Assembly (NCBI GenBank): GCA_963514095.1 | Contig: OY741281.1 | Span: forward strand, 9,893,819 to 9,957,818 | DNA from: Eutrigla gurnardus | Lineage: Eukaryota > Chordata > Actinopteri > Perciformes > Triglidae | DNA: 64,000 nucleotides | Direction: 5' to 3' | Shown: one piece after another, positions 1 through 15,100 of the stretch | Layout of the letters: each line of letters begins with the position of its first letter | Position numbering within the stretch: the stretch's first letter is position 1 | The notes under the pieces: generated by a model | What the model was told of the DNA's origin: nothing | The model's database searches: none | The model's input: the letters and a program-made list of their open reading frames with translations, nothing else | Made by a program: the position numbers and the translations under genes

Positions 1-2679
1 TACACATAATCTAACAGTTGCCTGTGGTCGTTATTGCATTAGCTGCTGGGCAGTAGACTCACAAGATTCTCTGTGTCTCTGATGTACACTGTTTGAACTG
101 TGAGCTAAGGATCAGACACACACTGGCTAATGATTTGCACTTCCCCTTATTTTATTTTCTCGTAAAAAGCTGTACATCGTGAAACATTAGAGGAGCACTG
201 ACGCACGGCTAGAGAGCCGTCTCACAACCTCATTTTCTATAAAACCTTGTTGTCTTTGCTCTCATTTGCATCTGAAAAGAGGCAGGGAGTTATCGGCAAG
301 GTGACATGTAGCCGCCATACTAATGCCCCCGCTCTCTCTCTCACTCTCTTTTCAATCAGACCTCCTGATTGATGCACTGAGGGCCGAGTGTGACCGTTCT
401 GCTCCCATTCAGGAGACTTTCTCCTCATTTACCCAGAATTATTCAATTATGATTGGTGGGATGGAGGGGTAGGGTGGTGCGGTTTGGGGGATAGGATGGT
501 GCTTTGACGGAGAGAAAGGCAGAGAGGCATACAGAAGTGGAAGGGGGAAGGAGAGAGAGAGGTGAGCAAGGACGGGAAGAAAGAGAGAGGAGTGGGGGTG
601 TACTGTGGAATAGAAGAATTATAGAGCTTTAATAGCGGGGACTTCATTAGAGACTGAGACGAGGGAATGAGACGGCTTTACCGCCCCGATTATCAGCTCA
701 CCACCACCTCCGCACTGAAGCCGCCCGAGCAGACGAGAGACAGAGAGGGGAAGTAAGAGAGAGCGAGACAGAGGAGGGAAAAAAAAAAAAGTCTACCCAG
801 CCTGGGAGGCCCCCTCGTCCCCAATCCGCTCCAATGACCTTTCCACAGATCCGCTGTGTGCTCTCAGGGTAGCAATGCCGCGGCTCTCACCACTTTCTGC
901 ACATGCTTTCATTAGCATATGCTGCATCTTTCTTTTCTCTTCTCCCCCTCTCTCCTGTTTCCAATCTCTAGTCCTTTTCAGCTTCATCTATCTGCTAAAG
1001 TACAAAACATGGGTATCTGTGACATGAACGTTCTGTAATGGCTCTGCTCCAACATGACAGGGTCATTAATGGACAGAACTTGGCACCCTTTGGGTGAGGT
1101 AGGCAAAGGCAGCACTGATTGAATGTGATAGGGTTTTAAAACGTGCATCAATGACAACCATGAGGGATGCTCATTACCAGCGTCTCACCAGTCTAACCAA
1201 CCTTATAGCCCCTTAATATATTTCCTCATCACTGTCATCGCTTATCAGATAGATTATAGAATCCTGCCAGCTTAAGGATTGATAAAAAGTGGATAAATAC
1301 AGTATTTCATTGTAGTTGTACTTAAATGTATGGACATTCAAAGCATTAATGTAACAGCAACTATTTGTCATGTGAAGATATAATGAGCTGAAAATAAAGA
1401 AAAGTTCTCCGTCTGTGTGTTGCTATCTGGTTATTTTAACTTTGTGCAGCCTTTACATTACAGACTGTGATCATTATACATTCTGTTTACTTTTCGTATC
1501 TCTTGCCATCCATATGCGTTTCCCCCCGGTCGCACAATCCTTCCATCGTGTTCCTCTGATGTTTCACCCCTCTCTTGCTTAGGTCGTCTGTCTTGCTACA
1601 TCCTGCTCTATTTTCTTTACATTCTGTGACCTATGACATGTCATCATTCTCACGTCAGCTGTGGTGATGGTGTTGGAAGAGCTCGAGTAGTGGCCCTGAA
1701 CACAAATGCGTCCAGTGGATGGTGTAAAGGGGCGAAGGCAACACTGCTTCTTCAGTCTCCTGAGTTAATATATGCTGCTGCTGTGTCCAAGGCTCCGTCT
1801 CTGTGGCATTGCCGCCGCCGCAATCAACACAGACTCCTGCCCTCGCTACACGCATCATTAGCAGTGGTTGGAAATCCTTTCCACTGGTCTCTTACTACTC
1901 GTTTCTGCATCAGCTAATGATGTCCCAGTCCATCCATAAATTTGTCGTTGTCTGCCTCTTTGAGAAGTTTGACATGGCAGCAGGGTGTAAGGGGATGAAA
2001 GAGCTCGGCGGACAGACGGCTAAAATGTAGCGGCAGGGGAGAGGGGACATTAGTCAGGGGGAAGAAGCAAACTAGCTCTGCCTAATACGTCTTCATCACC
2101 ACTATTTTCCTCACGCACCTCCTCCCGACTGTTGTTATTGAGACCAGCCATTAGAGTTGAGAAAGAAATCCACAGGTTTAAATTTAGACTGAGAGCTCAG
2201 AAACAGAGTTGTGTGCAGACTTTTGATTGGCGCTTGGCGTGGTGTTGTCGCATCTCTCTGAACACCTCAGGGACGGCGTCTCAGATGATCTAATACTCTG
2301 GTTTTGTTAATTATGCAGCAGCACAGTACAGTATTCCCTACTGCAGCCCTGTGACATTACTATTCACGAGACATAAACCGCAGCAGCTCCCTCAGCGGAG
2401 GCACCCAGCGGAAACCTGGGACCCGTGACGACGCATGTGAAAATGTCACGCCACTCGTTTTCTCATCCTTCTATTCCCTGTATTTCCATCTATCTGCCCC
2501 CTCCTCTTCGACATACGCCGCTCTCGTCCTGCACGACCCGCGACACGCAAGATACTGCACTCACAGCGTCCTCGGGGTGCGGCGGTGAATTAGGGAAGGA
2601 GGGAGACGGCACAGAGGGGGTGGGGGGAGGATCTGTCCTAGGCTGAATGGTTGACATTTATTTGTGTGTGCAATCTTAC
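1..2679. other. DROSHA intron 14 (partial), no exon seen
   Basis: Downstream side of the last visible DROSHA exon. It is purine- and pyrimidine-rich in patches (GA-rich at 540-790) with a CpG-richer patch at about 2380-2620. No conserved coding exon, RNA gene or clear transposon was recognised on either strand. Confidence 0.6.
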
Positions 2680-2804
2680 TGAGGGTCTCCGGCGTAGCTG
2701 AGCTGAGCAGGCCGGATCCCAAAATGAACGATGATGGGGAAAGTGATGACGTCTGGGTTGAACTGCTCCCTGTCCAGTTGGTCGATGCGCACCGAGCTCG
2801 GTTT
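2680..2804 (-). CDS. drosha: DROSHA exon 14 (last exon in window)
   Basis: A 125-nt exon, residues 724-764 plus two bases. Acceptor TTCCCCAG, donor CA/GTAAGA. It encodes KPSSVRIDQLDREQFNPDVI and TFPIIVHFGIRPAQLSYAGD. It ends in phase 2, so the following exon must begin with the last base of a Gln codon. No continuation (YQKLWKSY-like) was seen in positions 1-2679. Confidence 0.95.
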
Positions 2805-5800
2805 CTGGGGAAAAAAATAATTCAGAACAGTGAGTCATGTTACAGGGCGACCACATCCATATAGCTACAAGGCAGGCATCATTCAATCACCTGCTACATA
2901 TATGTGGAAAATAACAAATAATCCACGCCAAGAGGGTCGTCTGTCACAGGAATGTAATGAGGTGAGGCCCAGACTTGGCTTGCAGCATGCGCGCAACAAT
3001 GATAAAGTGATGTCAGAGACGGTGAGCTAACTTCTGAAGCTCTTATCGGGGAGGAGATTGACAAGAAACATGTTCTCAGCTGACTCCCAAATCACAGTTA
3101 GCCTGTCAGGTGTTTTGCGAGATCAGAGGAAGGGGCTGTAGCATAAGGCGCAGTGAGCAACACGGCAGATGGCTTGAGGCTCGGGCTCACCTTGACATTA
3201 GACGCGCTCGCTCGTCATGGCCTGCATACAAACTTTGATTTACGAGCGAGAGGTCAGTCATCTTTGATTTTACCTTGAGAGAAGCACAATCAGGTTTGAT
3301 TGGCTTGATGGAAGGGCTTGATGATTGACCTGTTTACCAGCTAGACACACATACATTGTGAGTTGTAATTTCTATATTTGAGGCCACTGCTTTTGATGTT
3401 TTAATGCACCGGAGCTGATTCAAGGTCAATGACATTTGTGGCGTCATTTGTCAACATTGCCACCGTGTGAAATGACAGGACTTGGAAGACATTCGGGGCT
3501 TAGCTGAGATCCCTGGTGGGAGGTAAGGGTAAGGGTTTTCTGTCAGAACAGTTTGTGTCGCCCTTTTTTCTCACGTTTTGTAGCTCTTCACATGCTTCCC
3601 TTTAAAATTATATTCAGGGCTACACTTAAAGCAAATCTTTGACGGTTTCGAGCCAAACTCTAAACCCATTGGCTATCAAAGACAAATTTAGCTTCTGTGT
3701 TCAGGGCTACACTTAAAACATTCTGGACTAAAACTCTAGTGAAATGCCCTGTCAACACCACTGATCAGTTTGAAGATTATTTGATCGATAGCAAAGGAAA
3801 CTATCTTCATAATCGGTCAGCATTTTTCAACGTTTTATATCATTGTAAATTTAATATCTTTGGACTGGTGTTTTGACTAAACATTTAAAGTCATTTTAAA
3901 AGGTCCCCTTCGGCTCAAGGACCTTGAAAATGGATCATTTTGAATACTTCTTACAATATGTATTGACATTTCTGACCAAATAAATGTGCTAACTGAAAAG
4001 AAAATTGACGGATTAATCCATAAAGCAAATCTTTGACGGTTTCGGGTCAAGCTCTAAACCCATTGGCTATCAAAGACAAATTTAGCTTCTGGGTGCAAAA
4101 GCCAATATTGCTGAATTGAGTTAGAGCTGAGAGACGACATCTACAACCAGCTAGGTTCCGAACTAATTTTAAGCTAAATCATTGCAAAAAGATAGCCGAT
4201 GGGTATCGAGATTGCAGGCGAAAACTCAAAAGAGGCGAAACACGTTTGCCGAAACGCAATCAACCAAAGGCTGCTCAAACTTCAACACCACACTGATTCC
4301 TCTGCATGCAGAATCTGTACCATAAAACCACCGATAGTTCTACTTTCTAAGTCTCTCTATATGACCTTTTGAATGGATTTTGACTGGCAGAACTAATCTT
4401 TAAGGGATCTCTAGGGATGGGAGACTATTATACATCCACTATGTGGAAATCATGTCAGCAACAATTCAGTCCTGCCAGGAAGAACAGTTGACTGAATAAC
4501 TCACCCACGTCAAAGGTTACACAACCATTTCATTGTTCGCCTTTTAGCTGGCAATGACATCCTCACCTTTACCCAGACACAATTACTGAACATGCTTTAA
4601 AATATGGGCCATACAACAAGGTTAACCAACTTCATCGCATCACAAGGAAGCTTCCGCCCGAGGAACGTTGACGACAGCGAACGCCCTTGGGGATAATAGG
4701 TGTGTTTGTTCATGTCACAGCCTAACAGGAACGGCCCTATTCTTTGCAGTGTCAGGGGGGTGGGCGCGACAAATGCCCTTGAAAGGGTAGACAAGGCCAC
4801 CTCCTGTGTGAAGCCTCACCATGCCCGGGTTGGTGACGATCATGCCCTTGCACTCCTCCGCATATTTCTGCCACTCCAGCTCCTCCCACTGCAGCATGTC
4901 TGCAATCTCCTCCTCGGGGACCAGCGGCTTACTGCTGCGCAGCAGGTAGAGCAGCACCTGATGCATGGACAGCACCTCCTTCCCACCATCTATGACAATT
5001 TTTAAACAGAAATACACACCAGAATTAAATTTGGACTGAAGCATAACAAAAACACCACCACCAGGTATGGAGCTCACCAGGGACTCTCAGCTAATTAAAA
5101 AAATGCAAAAATCGCAATCTTTATAGCTACAGTTTGTAGAATTAAGCAAGCCTGTGACTTTTTTCCCACAAGGTGGTGTTTCAGTGTGCCTCCATACAAT
5201 GCATTATTATGCTGTTTAAAATCCATGTCCCAAAATCAAGGCTGATGTTGGAGAAAATCTTTGTTTTTATACAAGCACGTCACCCACCCTCAGCTCTGCA
5301 AACTCAAGCCAATACATATTGTGAAAATGTCCCCAATGCATTGGAATCGCATTGTTCAGGAAACACACAGGTACAGAAAGGCACTGGTGCAAGGTCGGAT
5401 GCCATACAATACACAAAGGCACATAATGACAGGCAGATAGAAAAACATTTTTAAAAACTGTATTACAAAAAATGGCACTAAAGTGTGTGCAGAGAAATAC
5501 AGCCAGGCCTGTGCATGAAATCTACTTGGTCAAATAGTCCGTTTAATAGACACGCATGAAAAATTGATTGACCTCCACTTAAGTTACGAGTGTTCCCATG
5601 GACAGACACACAAAATCTGCAGGCCTCTCAGCATGGAAATATATAAAAACAATACCAAAACGCATACCCAGACAGTTACTTTCAGACACTCCATCACCTT
5701 GGTCCCACTGCCACTTCCCGTCTCCTCTTACTCTCTTTCTCTTTACACAGACCACATTAGAAGCCTTGCATCGGACAGTTCTTTTTGTGCTTTTATAAAA

Positions 5801-8374
5801 AGACGCAGATGAGTGTTTGTAGCGGACTAAATTGGGAGAGAAATTGTTTTTTGATGGAAAGTGGCACAGCTGTCATGACAAACGCTGCAGCAATATCATA
5901 GTGCACCAGCACCATCTTGTGTATCAAAGATGAGTACCATGCAGCTGCAGAGCAGCACAAGCTACTGTAGGAGAACATAGCAAGAAATGTCAACACCAGC
6001 GTATACAGAGATGTTTGGAAGGAGACATTACTGGAGACCCTCTCTTTTCTGTACCACGTTTTAACTTAAGAGCGGTGTCGCTACTGACCAACAGAGGGAG
6101 ACAAGTAGCAAAAGAAGGCAGAAAGGTTATCTTTGTATGTTGTTGAGTCTCACCAGGTAAGAATCGGACAAAACGGGGCATGAAATGGAACCGCTGGCAT
6201 CCAGCGGCCTCAAACTCAGGACCTGGAAGAAAGAGCAGAGTTTTGTTGTTTAAGTAATTGTTCTTATGAATGGTGATTGTGGAGTCTCAATTTATATTAT
6301 AATCTTGCCTCCTGCATATTTACCTGCAATTTGCAAGCTACAATCATTATTGCAACACAAAAGAAGCTGCGACCATTTGCAATCTGCATGTCAGCACTGC
6401 TTGAAAATCCCAATCGTGACACTTGGGTTTGGAAATGGTACCGTACCTGTCAGGTTCCAGTCATACAGCTCAAGAATGTCCTGGAACAAGTAGGAAGCAA
6501 ACAGCTCCAGGCCTCGGACACAGTAGTTCTGGAAACGGCAGGGAGACAGTGTTATGAGAGTGCACAGTAGAAGCAGACTCGGAAAAAAGCCTACTGCCGT
6601 ACCGAGTACCTTAATGTAGATGTGACTGATAAGTAAATCCACTTCTTAAACTTTATCACATAAGCTACCTTATCGGTGTAATCAACCTGTGCGGGTTAAA
6701 AAGAAGCTCTTTTCCCTCTTCTACAAGGATTAGCGCCTTCGCTCACCCAGGCACCGAGGTGCGAGGGTTACCTCTGGCTCAGCTGTGCTCAGACGCAGCC
6801 GTTTTGAGATAAAAACAAAAGGGGGCGAGGGAGAGCTGCAAGATAAAGTGGGGTTTTACTGACCTCCGGTGTCATCTCCTCTATGAAGTGAATGGTGTAA
6901 TCTATGTTGAAGCGGATCACACGGCACAATGGGATCTGTGATGATGAAAGGAGCAGAGGACGAGAAGAAGAAAGGATGGACCGACTCATTACCATGGCGT
7001 TAGGCAGAGGTTACAGCTTTTCAAGGAAACTCATTAAAACCTCATCTCACTCAAAACAGTGCGCACAGCCTTACGCAAGTAAAGAAGAAAAATAATATGA
7101 GCTCAAGAAGCCACCCTGTAACTCACTGCAATGCGTACAAACGCGCACGACCTTTGGTCAATTTAAAACCCCGGACGTGTACAAACACACTCTCCCATGG
7201 ATTGCACGCCTGCACACACCAGTGTGCACCAGACTCTTGAAAATTAAGTAACTCAAATCTCGCTAAATAGATAAGCCTGCTCCTCTGTGTTTAATCTCCC
7301 CAGTTACACGGTCTTTGTTGTCAGAGCGCAGGGGTCCATTTTAAGAGATTAACCTGGGAGCCACATTCATTCTTGCCCATCCTAGCGGCTAACTAGCAGG
7401 GGGCTAATATCACGACGCTTCCGAGGTTTTAAATCCCCACACTGCCACGAAGCGTTTACCCTAGCTTTTAACAAGGGCTGCTTAAATTATCCAGTTCAAA
7501 TCACGCCTAATCCTCGGGGCTCTTTTCAAGCTAGATGAATATTGACCCAATAGTTTATTATTCAAACATGCAGGAAAAATACACACACAAGACAACTGAC
7601 GGACACATGCACACGCGTATATCAAGACGCCGAAATACTTGAACTTTGAATAAACTTTCGAGAAATGGGGATGGGTCCATCGATTTTCTGGCTCCCTTTA
7701 AACTTCCTCCTTAGAATAAAAGTCAGGCGCACAGCTCAAACGACCGCAGGAAGAGAGGATCCTTTTTAAGTCGCGACCCCTCTAATGTTTGACCGCCATT
7801 GATGGGCGTTCAAAAGGGAGGGAGGAAGGGGACTGTGTGACAAGGTCAGCACAGTGAGCGAGGAGCACTTTGTCGGGGCAACAAAGAAGATGACCCGAAG
7901 CCAAAAAGCCGATTTGAAGTGATTTTTGCAGAGCGTGGAGTTAAAAGGAGGAGGGGATTTTTCACCCGAACGCTGGCCTCAACCGCACTGTAGATGGAGG
8001 ACGGGAACACATGTGGCCGGTGCGGAGCTGACGGAGCAGCGGTCGAGTATCGTGTGAGAGAGAGGTAATTAAACCATCGTGGCTGCTTTAAGCAGCAGAG
8101 GTTCACACAACACAAAGAGAGAACCGAACTCACAGTAGATGTGGGAGGAATACCCGCAATGCGATGAGAGTTGAATCTAATAAAAAGATATTCATGAGAT
8201 TATTTTTAAGATATGATATGCATACGACAAAAGCAGGACTTAATTTGTATCCTATCCTCTGTTTATTACTGCCCGTGCTCTGGTACTATGTTTATGGATC
8301 CGAAAATAACAATGTAATAATGGCTAAGGAAGTGGGTGTTTGTGCTGTGAAAGGGTGAAATGAGTATGGATGAA

Positions 8375-8413
<39 letters not shown>

Positions 8414-11400
8414 GTATGACGCTGTCTGTAGTACTGAAGCGGAGCGGAGAACGACAGACAGACAGAACACGTCACGGTTTCCGGCCGTCTGTCAGCAGCA
8501 GTTCCCGGGGAGCCGAGTGGACAGCGCGGGCTACCTGCCTTCTCCAGGCTGACTGAGAGCAGAAACGCACTGAACCAAAATAGCTTTCTTGTCGGCTCCA
8601 CGGGAGGAAATCAACAGTGCTTGTATGTATTGATCTGCTGATTTCAATTGGGGGATTGGATAATTATGCCAAAACACATATACTGCGGGATATTTGTGCG
8701 ATTTTAAGCGGCTATGTATACAGATTACGCTGCAATAAACGCGACAAAAATAGACTTGAAGGGTAAAAAAAGAAACACGGGGGGGCTCTTAGAAAACGGG
8801 TGGGGATTGATAGATTTAATAAAACTGAGATTCACAATGGAGCCTTCCTGCTTTTCGTTGTCGTCTCAAAACAAATTTGCTCCAGGCACTGTGGATTTTT
8901 TGGTGCAGCGTTTTTCTCTCTCCTTGAACCGCCGGAACTTCCTGATTTACAAATTAAACACTGGACAAATGTTTTGAAGCTATTCACACTTAAAAATAAG
9001 TCTTTTTTGCTTGTTCGGGGTTATTAACAAGGAATTGGACACGGTTATTTTTATTATGAATTTGTCGTATCTTATGAAAGTTTTAACTGTTGCTTTTAAA
9101 TTACAATTTACTTGGAATAATTTATAAGAACAACAGAATTCGATAAAATAGTAAAACCTAATACAAAAAGAAACACCAGAACAATAATTGTCCATACTTC
9201 TCCTATCAGATGAGCTTTTAGTCATAAGTTGAGTCTAACTTGTTTTCATGTATAACACACGTGTATTTGAGTATGAAATGACTGAAGGCGAAGAGGTGGA
9301 AAAGTTGTTTTTTCCTTTTTTGGAGGTTTAACATGGTTCTTTCAAATGAAATTTGTGTGACGCCAAACACAATATGAAAGGAGCTGCAAATACAAAATAA
9401 ATAAAGAATAAAGTCAATATTACATATAGGCATAACAGGGAGAGCAGCGGGCTTACGCTAGCGAGAGGTGTGTGGGAGAAAAGAGAGAAGCCTTCAAAGA
9501 GGTACTCATGGTCATCATACTCGATCACCGTCGGCCTGTCAGTCTGGAACAGAAAGCAGCAGGAACACGCAGCAGCTTAGGTGTAGTGCAGGGAATACAT
9601 CCACAGTGATTACGGCAATGACAGTGTGTAAAAATGTATTACAAATAATAAAAAAAATCTGAATATATATAAAAAATGCTCTGGTGAAATCATGATTTAC
9701 AGCATAAAACACACTACGTTGTGACAAAAGAGACATACCAGGAAGTTGGTGGGAGGAGACACAGTGATCCTGTAGTGGTATAGCTTTCCTGCGTTGTTGT
9801 TCATTGGACGACAGTGTTTCACGGGCTGTAAGAGACGCACAAATTTGTAACCGACGTGTAGCTAATCCTCTTTAAAACCAAATTGGTGCTTTGTTCTTAC
9901 ATTGAGTGTTACACCAACGAGCCTATTGCACGTAAAATAAATTAACGCTAAGATGTATGGGGTCTCAATTTTTGTCCACATACCTCGAAAAGCGTTGCAT
10001 CCCAGAACTAATCCAGGCGATTTTGTAACTCTTAGGAATATCATTGACGAAAGAAATGTATGTATTTTTAGGGTCAACACCATTTTTCTGCTGTGTGCTC
10101 ATTGTTGTAATACTCAATTTAGCCACAATAGGCAGAAGTGCACCACTATCCCATGTTCTAAATATGTCTGAGCAATTAGTCAACCAATGGTCCACGAGGG
10201 AGGCGAGCTTCACAACAGGTTAACATGTTCAGTAAAGGCTGCGATTCTGGAGAAAGATTGTTGATATCTGAAGTTAGTGCTGCTTCAGAACATTGCCAGA
10301 TTCACCATCACTCTCACTCCCACGTTCTCTTTATATACCCTTGGCCTTTCCCCTGAGCTGGCTGGAAGAGTGTTGTGTGTGTGTGTAGTCTGACCTGCTT
10401 TGTTTGCTTCACATTAAGTGGATTTTTTTTGAGTGCACACACAGAATGGACAGCTAACAGACCTTGAGGAGACATTCACTGAATTTGACAAAAAGTGCTT
10501 AAAATGACATTCATTGGTCTCTACTGGCAAACAAAAGGAAAAGCAACCACATAAACTGATTTTACCTCTACCTGAGAAGGCATACCTTTCTCCTTAAATG
10601 TCAATAGTTTAATAAAGGAGTAATATTAGGAGTAAGGAGTAATGTTATTTGCCGTTACTTGTTGCTTAGCACTGTTAAACTGTTCAGTTGAAGAAGCACC
10701 TACATGGTTGTTGTTCCTATACAGAAGAAGGCCAGAAAACGAGCATTGAAAACCAGAAATCTCAGTACCTGGCAAAATAATCGATGAGTCGCTGATATAG
10801 ATCAACTCTCCTGTCGTATACCTACAGTAATGTACATGTAATGTCATCATTTGATACTACTGGGATGATGTTCCTTATTGTCCATGTAATGCAATGGAAA
10901 ATGCTCACTGTACAGAGAATACATTTAAGCCTACTAGAATAATGCCCTTGCCCCTCTGTGGCACAACTTGAAGGTTATGAGAGGGTGATTTATTCACGGC
11001 GTGTCATACCTCCTCCCCCGGGTAGATGCTGTGGCGGATCCCTGTACGTCTGGCCTTGGCACTGCACTTACACAAGGGACCATCATTCATCTGGACGGAA
11101 AGAAAATACGTAAATCAGACACAATTGCTTCACTTGCCATGTATAACAAAAGGGCTGCAGAGCATTTTACATCCCTAAACTCTATACTGCTGACCTTTAC
11201 TTCTTCACTTGAGCTCTAAGTTGTCCTATGTGATAGTATCTGGGCAATGTGGAGGTAAATGAGACTTGTTTTCTCTTTTTTTTATCCCAACAGTTGGAAA
11301 TTCAATCTTTAAACAAGGAAAACAAATGCTACATTAATCTTCGAGCACTTTTCTGATCACAAAGTCAGATATGAGAGCTCAAACTGACTCATCTACTGAA

Positions 11401-12105
11401 GCAAGTTATAAGTTACCAGAATGATTTCAAAGCCCTCAATCAAATGTTGCTACGAATGCAGTAAGAGTGGAAAAATTCCTGACATGTTCCATCTTGATGT
11501 GTATCTGCAATATAGATTCACTGGCACCAAACTACCGTTGTTGTTGGCGCCTTAGAACAAATGTTATGGGCACTATTTCTGTGGAATTAAATCTGTGTTT
11601 GATTGCTAGGGCTGCAACTTCCATTTAACTGAAGTGGATGATATTATTTGTGTTTTTCATAATCAATAAAGCACTGTGCACAATAGTAACTGCTTCATAT
11701 TTGGCAACATTAGATATCACATGGGCATCTTTAGCAGGATTAACAGTTTCGTATTGACACTATTATCTGTCAATGTTTGCCCTTCACACTGGACACAGAA
11801 GGCCTCAAAGCACCAATGGCTGTGCAGCCAGAAGCATATTTGTCCTTGCTGGGCAACAAGTGATTCTGCTCCTCTGCTTGTGTGTGTCTGCACGTCACGC
11901 TTTCTCTCTGTTTAGACACAGCTGACAAAAACGTGGAATAAGTACGTCATTTAAAAAGCACAATCACAAACAGCAGTGACACCAGGCTATTTCTAATAAA
12001 TATAGTCGGTAGAGAAATATGAAATTGATTACGTGGGAGGGGAGTCGGGGAATTTAAACTCCAGGAGAACAGCAAAAAGAGAGGGGAGAATAGTCAAGAG
12101 TGAAA

Positions 12106-12148
<43 letters not shown>

Positions 12149-15100
12149 CACACACACACACACACTCATTCATCAGAATGAGATCATAATCATTCATCAG
12201 AATGAGATCATAATCATTCAGTAGATAATAGTATTTTCTTGCCAGATTCGCTCGGGGCACACAAATAAAATAGAGAAGGCTTCCTCGTCAACCTGCCGTT
12301 ATACAAATTCACAATTTTATTCGTGATTCATAACTATAAAAACTTGGCTGAGCTGCATTTCCAGCTTACGATGAGGCATTAACTACTGATTTTGTATCTA
12401 CCCGTTAACATCCCCTACTGCCACCCCTCTAAATAGGTGGGAAGGCTGAATCGTAAGAGGTTGCTCATCCGTGAGTCCTGTGCAGAGTAACAGAAGATTC
12501 ATGTAGAAGAAAAAACAAATGGAGATGAATACAGTTTGGTTTTGTAGACCGACCTGCCCGTGGTCATTGTACCACAGCTCTTCGTGCAGCCGGTCGGGGT
12601 GAGCTTTCTTTCTCTTGATCTCGGCGATGACGTCAAAAACCTCAGAGTCAGAGCTGCTGGAGCAGGTGCTTCCTTCGCCGTCTGACTCACAGTCTGACTC
12701 ACTACTGCTGTCTTCTAAAAGGGCAAAAAGGTCTTTAATCATCACAACGTCATAATGCTGACAACTTAAATATAAATCGGTGAGCCGGAGCGGGTTCAGT
12801 GTTTAAGCTCCCCGGCTCAGCTGTGCCCTCGGAAAGTATTATATAACATAAAGCCTCTGTAAATCTATCTGTCAAAATGTTTTCAAATTGGGCGCACACA
12901 CCGTCTCGGACGACTCTGGTAGGAGGAATAATTATCCACACAATGGTGGTAGAAAGCTTCAGACCTCATTTGTATTTCCTTAATGTTTCTTTCGGGAAAC
13001 AAATACAGCTAAGTGTGATTTACCAATCAACTTTGCTGGAATAACCGTTTAAATATTCTACTTCATTACAATTTCAACTTATCTGCCCAAAGCGCCGAAG
13101 AGATTAAAAGAGCTACACAGTTGGCAACGCTGACATCTGGCACTCATGTTTCCTTTATTTCTCTTACTTTCCCCTTACTAAAAAGAAACCTCACACCAAT
13201 ATGAGGAATATATTTATCAGTCAGCTGAATAGTTGAAGGTTACAAGCCGAGCAATGTCTTCAGCTCTTATCAACGTTTTAGCTCAAGCGCTTGATTGTGA
13301 AGTCAGTGCCCGGAGCAATGTGTTTGGCAAATAGGATCCCTCAGAGCGAGATTTATATTGTTGCGGTGCTGAAAGAGACAACCACTCTGACAGCCCTGCA
13401 GATAACATCATAAACACTGAACATAATCTCTGCCTCGGTCTAATGCACTGCGGAGAAGATGGGGTTTTATGCATAACAATTACAAAATATTGCCAACAGA
13501 TGTATTAACTGTTTGCATATTGTTTAGTTGTTGCACGTATACTTATTTGCTAATAAAAGGAACAAGATCACAAGAAAGAGCAGGAATCAATCCCGACCTG
13601 CTAACAAATCTGCTCAGCCCAAAATCAGAGCTAAAATAAAGTAGATCACTTTACATGATTCACATCGATATTATTTGCATTGATTTAATAATTCAACAAA
13701 ACTATGTGGCAGTATTATTTGCATAAGAAAACACGCGCATCCACAATACACCCACTAGTTTTGCAGCACGGCCCACCTGGGTCCTCATCCAGTTTGGTCT
13801 TGGGTGGGTCCCATGAGGGACGGACGGCCTTCGCTCTCTCCTGTCTCTTCCCCAGCTCTTCCTCAAAGCGGTCGTACAGGTCCCGCAGTTTACTGGTCCC
13901 CACTACAGTAGAGTCTCCCTGAACAAATGGAAATGTCATTTTTCAAATGTTAAATATAATGAGTGCAAAAAAAACACCAAATGATGACATGGTCCAGCTG
14001 TTTTTATTTTTTTTTAAAGGATAAATAATTGTTAACTCTTCTAATAGAAACGGAAAGAATTAACAATTTAGTGAGTTGAAGTTAAATGAAATGAGTTCAC
14101 TCTTGAGATTTTACTGAACTTTTCATTTCACAACAACAAGGCTTCTCTTCTTTTGTCCAAAATTGCTGAGCTCATCTTCCCCTGGAAATAAACTCCAGAA
14201 ATGTGTAGACCTTTTCCAGCCCTAAAACAAGACCTTGTATGTTAATGAGAACTTAAATTATTTCACTATTAAAAAGGCTACCACGTTATACTGAAATTAT
14301 GCAAAAACCTTCTCAGAATTCCAGAGCTCATCAGAAGATTTCTGTCAAATTTACCAGATATTATTTACCAACTATTTGCAGATCGAGTCATTGAATAGTA
14401 GTAATGCCCAACCTGCGGTCCAAAGATCAGAGCAGTAGCAGCAGACCTTTGTTGTTGAAAGCTTGTCAAAAAAAAAGATATTATACCAAAAAAAAGTTGA
14501 AATTAAACTGCATTTAAATATATTCATCAGAGTGTGTTTAGACATTCTGTATTCAGTAAGATTACCCTGCCGGGACCTGCCCTCACTATCAATGAGATTC
14601 AACAACACCCTTTTGGGGGCAGCTTTAGTAACTCACACGAGTAGCGTCCTCACTATCACAGCAGAAAAGACATTTACTTTGACTTTGTATTTATTTAAAG
14701 ACAGGTCAAGTCTTGAGCAGAATGTGTAATTTGTGGCAAAAAAAATAAATTCGCTGACGACAGCATGAAGCAAGCATCCAGAGACCACGGATGAATTTCA
14801 GAAGAAGAAGAAGAAGAAGAAGAAGAAGGAGTTGGCACCATACGAAGACGGAGATCAAAAAAATCATTTGAGAGGACAGGCGGTGATTTGCAAATGGTGA
14901 CTGAGGTGTATTTTGAGTGCTTGCTATTAAATGTCTAAAAAAGATATTGGAGAGCGACCAATCGAACTTTTTAACACAACTATTAAAGACAAAATGGATA
15001 AAATGGCAGGTAAAATATTAGAAAAGTAAAGTGTTACTCTCCTGTTTAATCCACCTTCAACAAACTGCAGGCAAAGACATTTTTCATGCCCTATATAATA

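Larger units (their letters stand above)
2805..4819 (-). other. DROSHA intron 13 with local duplications
   Basis: A 2.0-kb intron. It contains a duplicated 70-bp block (3628-3697 and 4022-4091) and a repeated GGGCTACACTTAAA phrase (about 3616 and 3704). No coding exon was recognised. Confidence 0.7.

Noticed and set aside
12033..12260. Frames across the TA/CA tract
   Set aside because: Translations are poly(Ile-Tyr) and poly(Thr-His) from the microsatellite; not coding.
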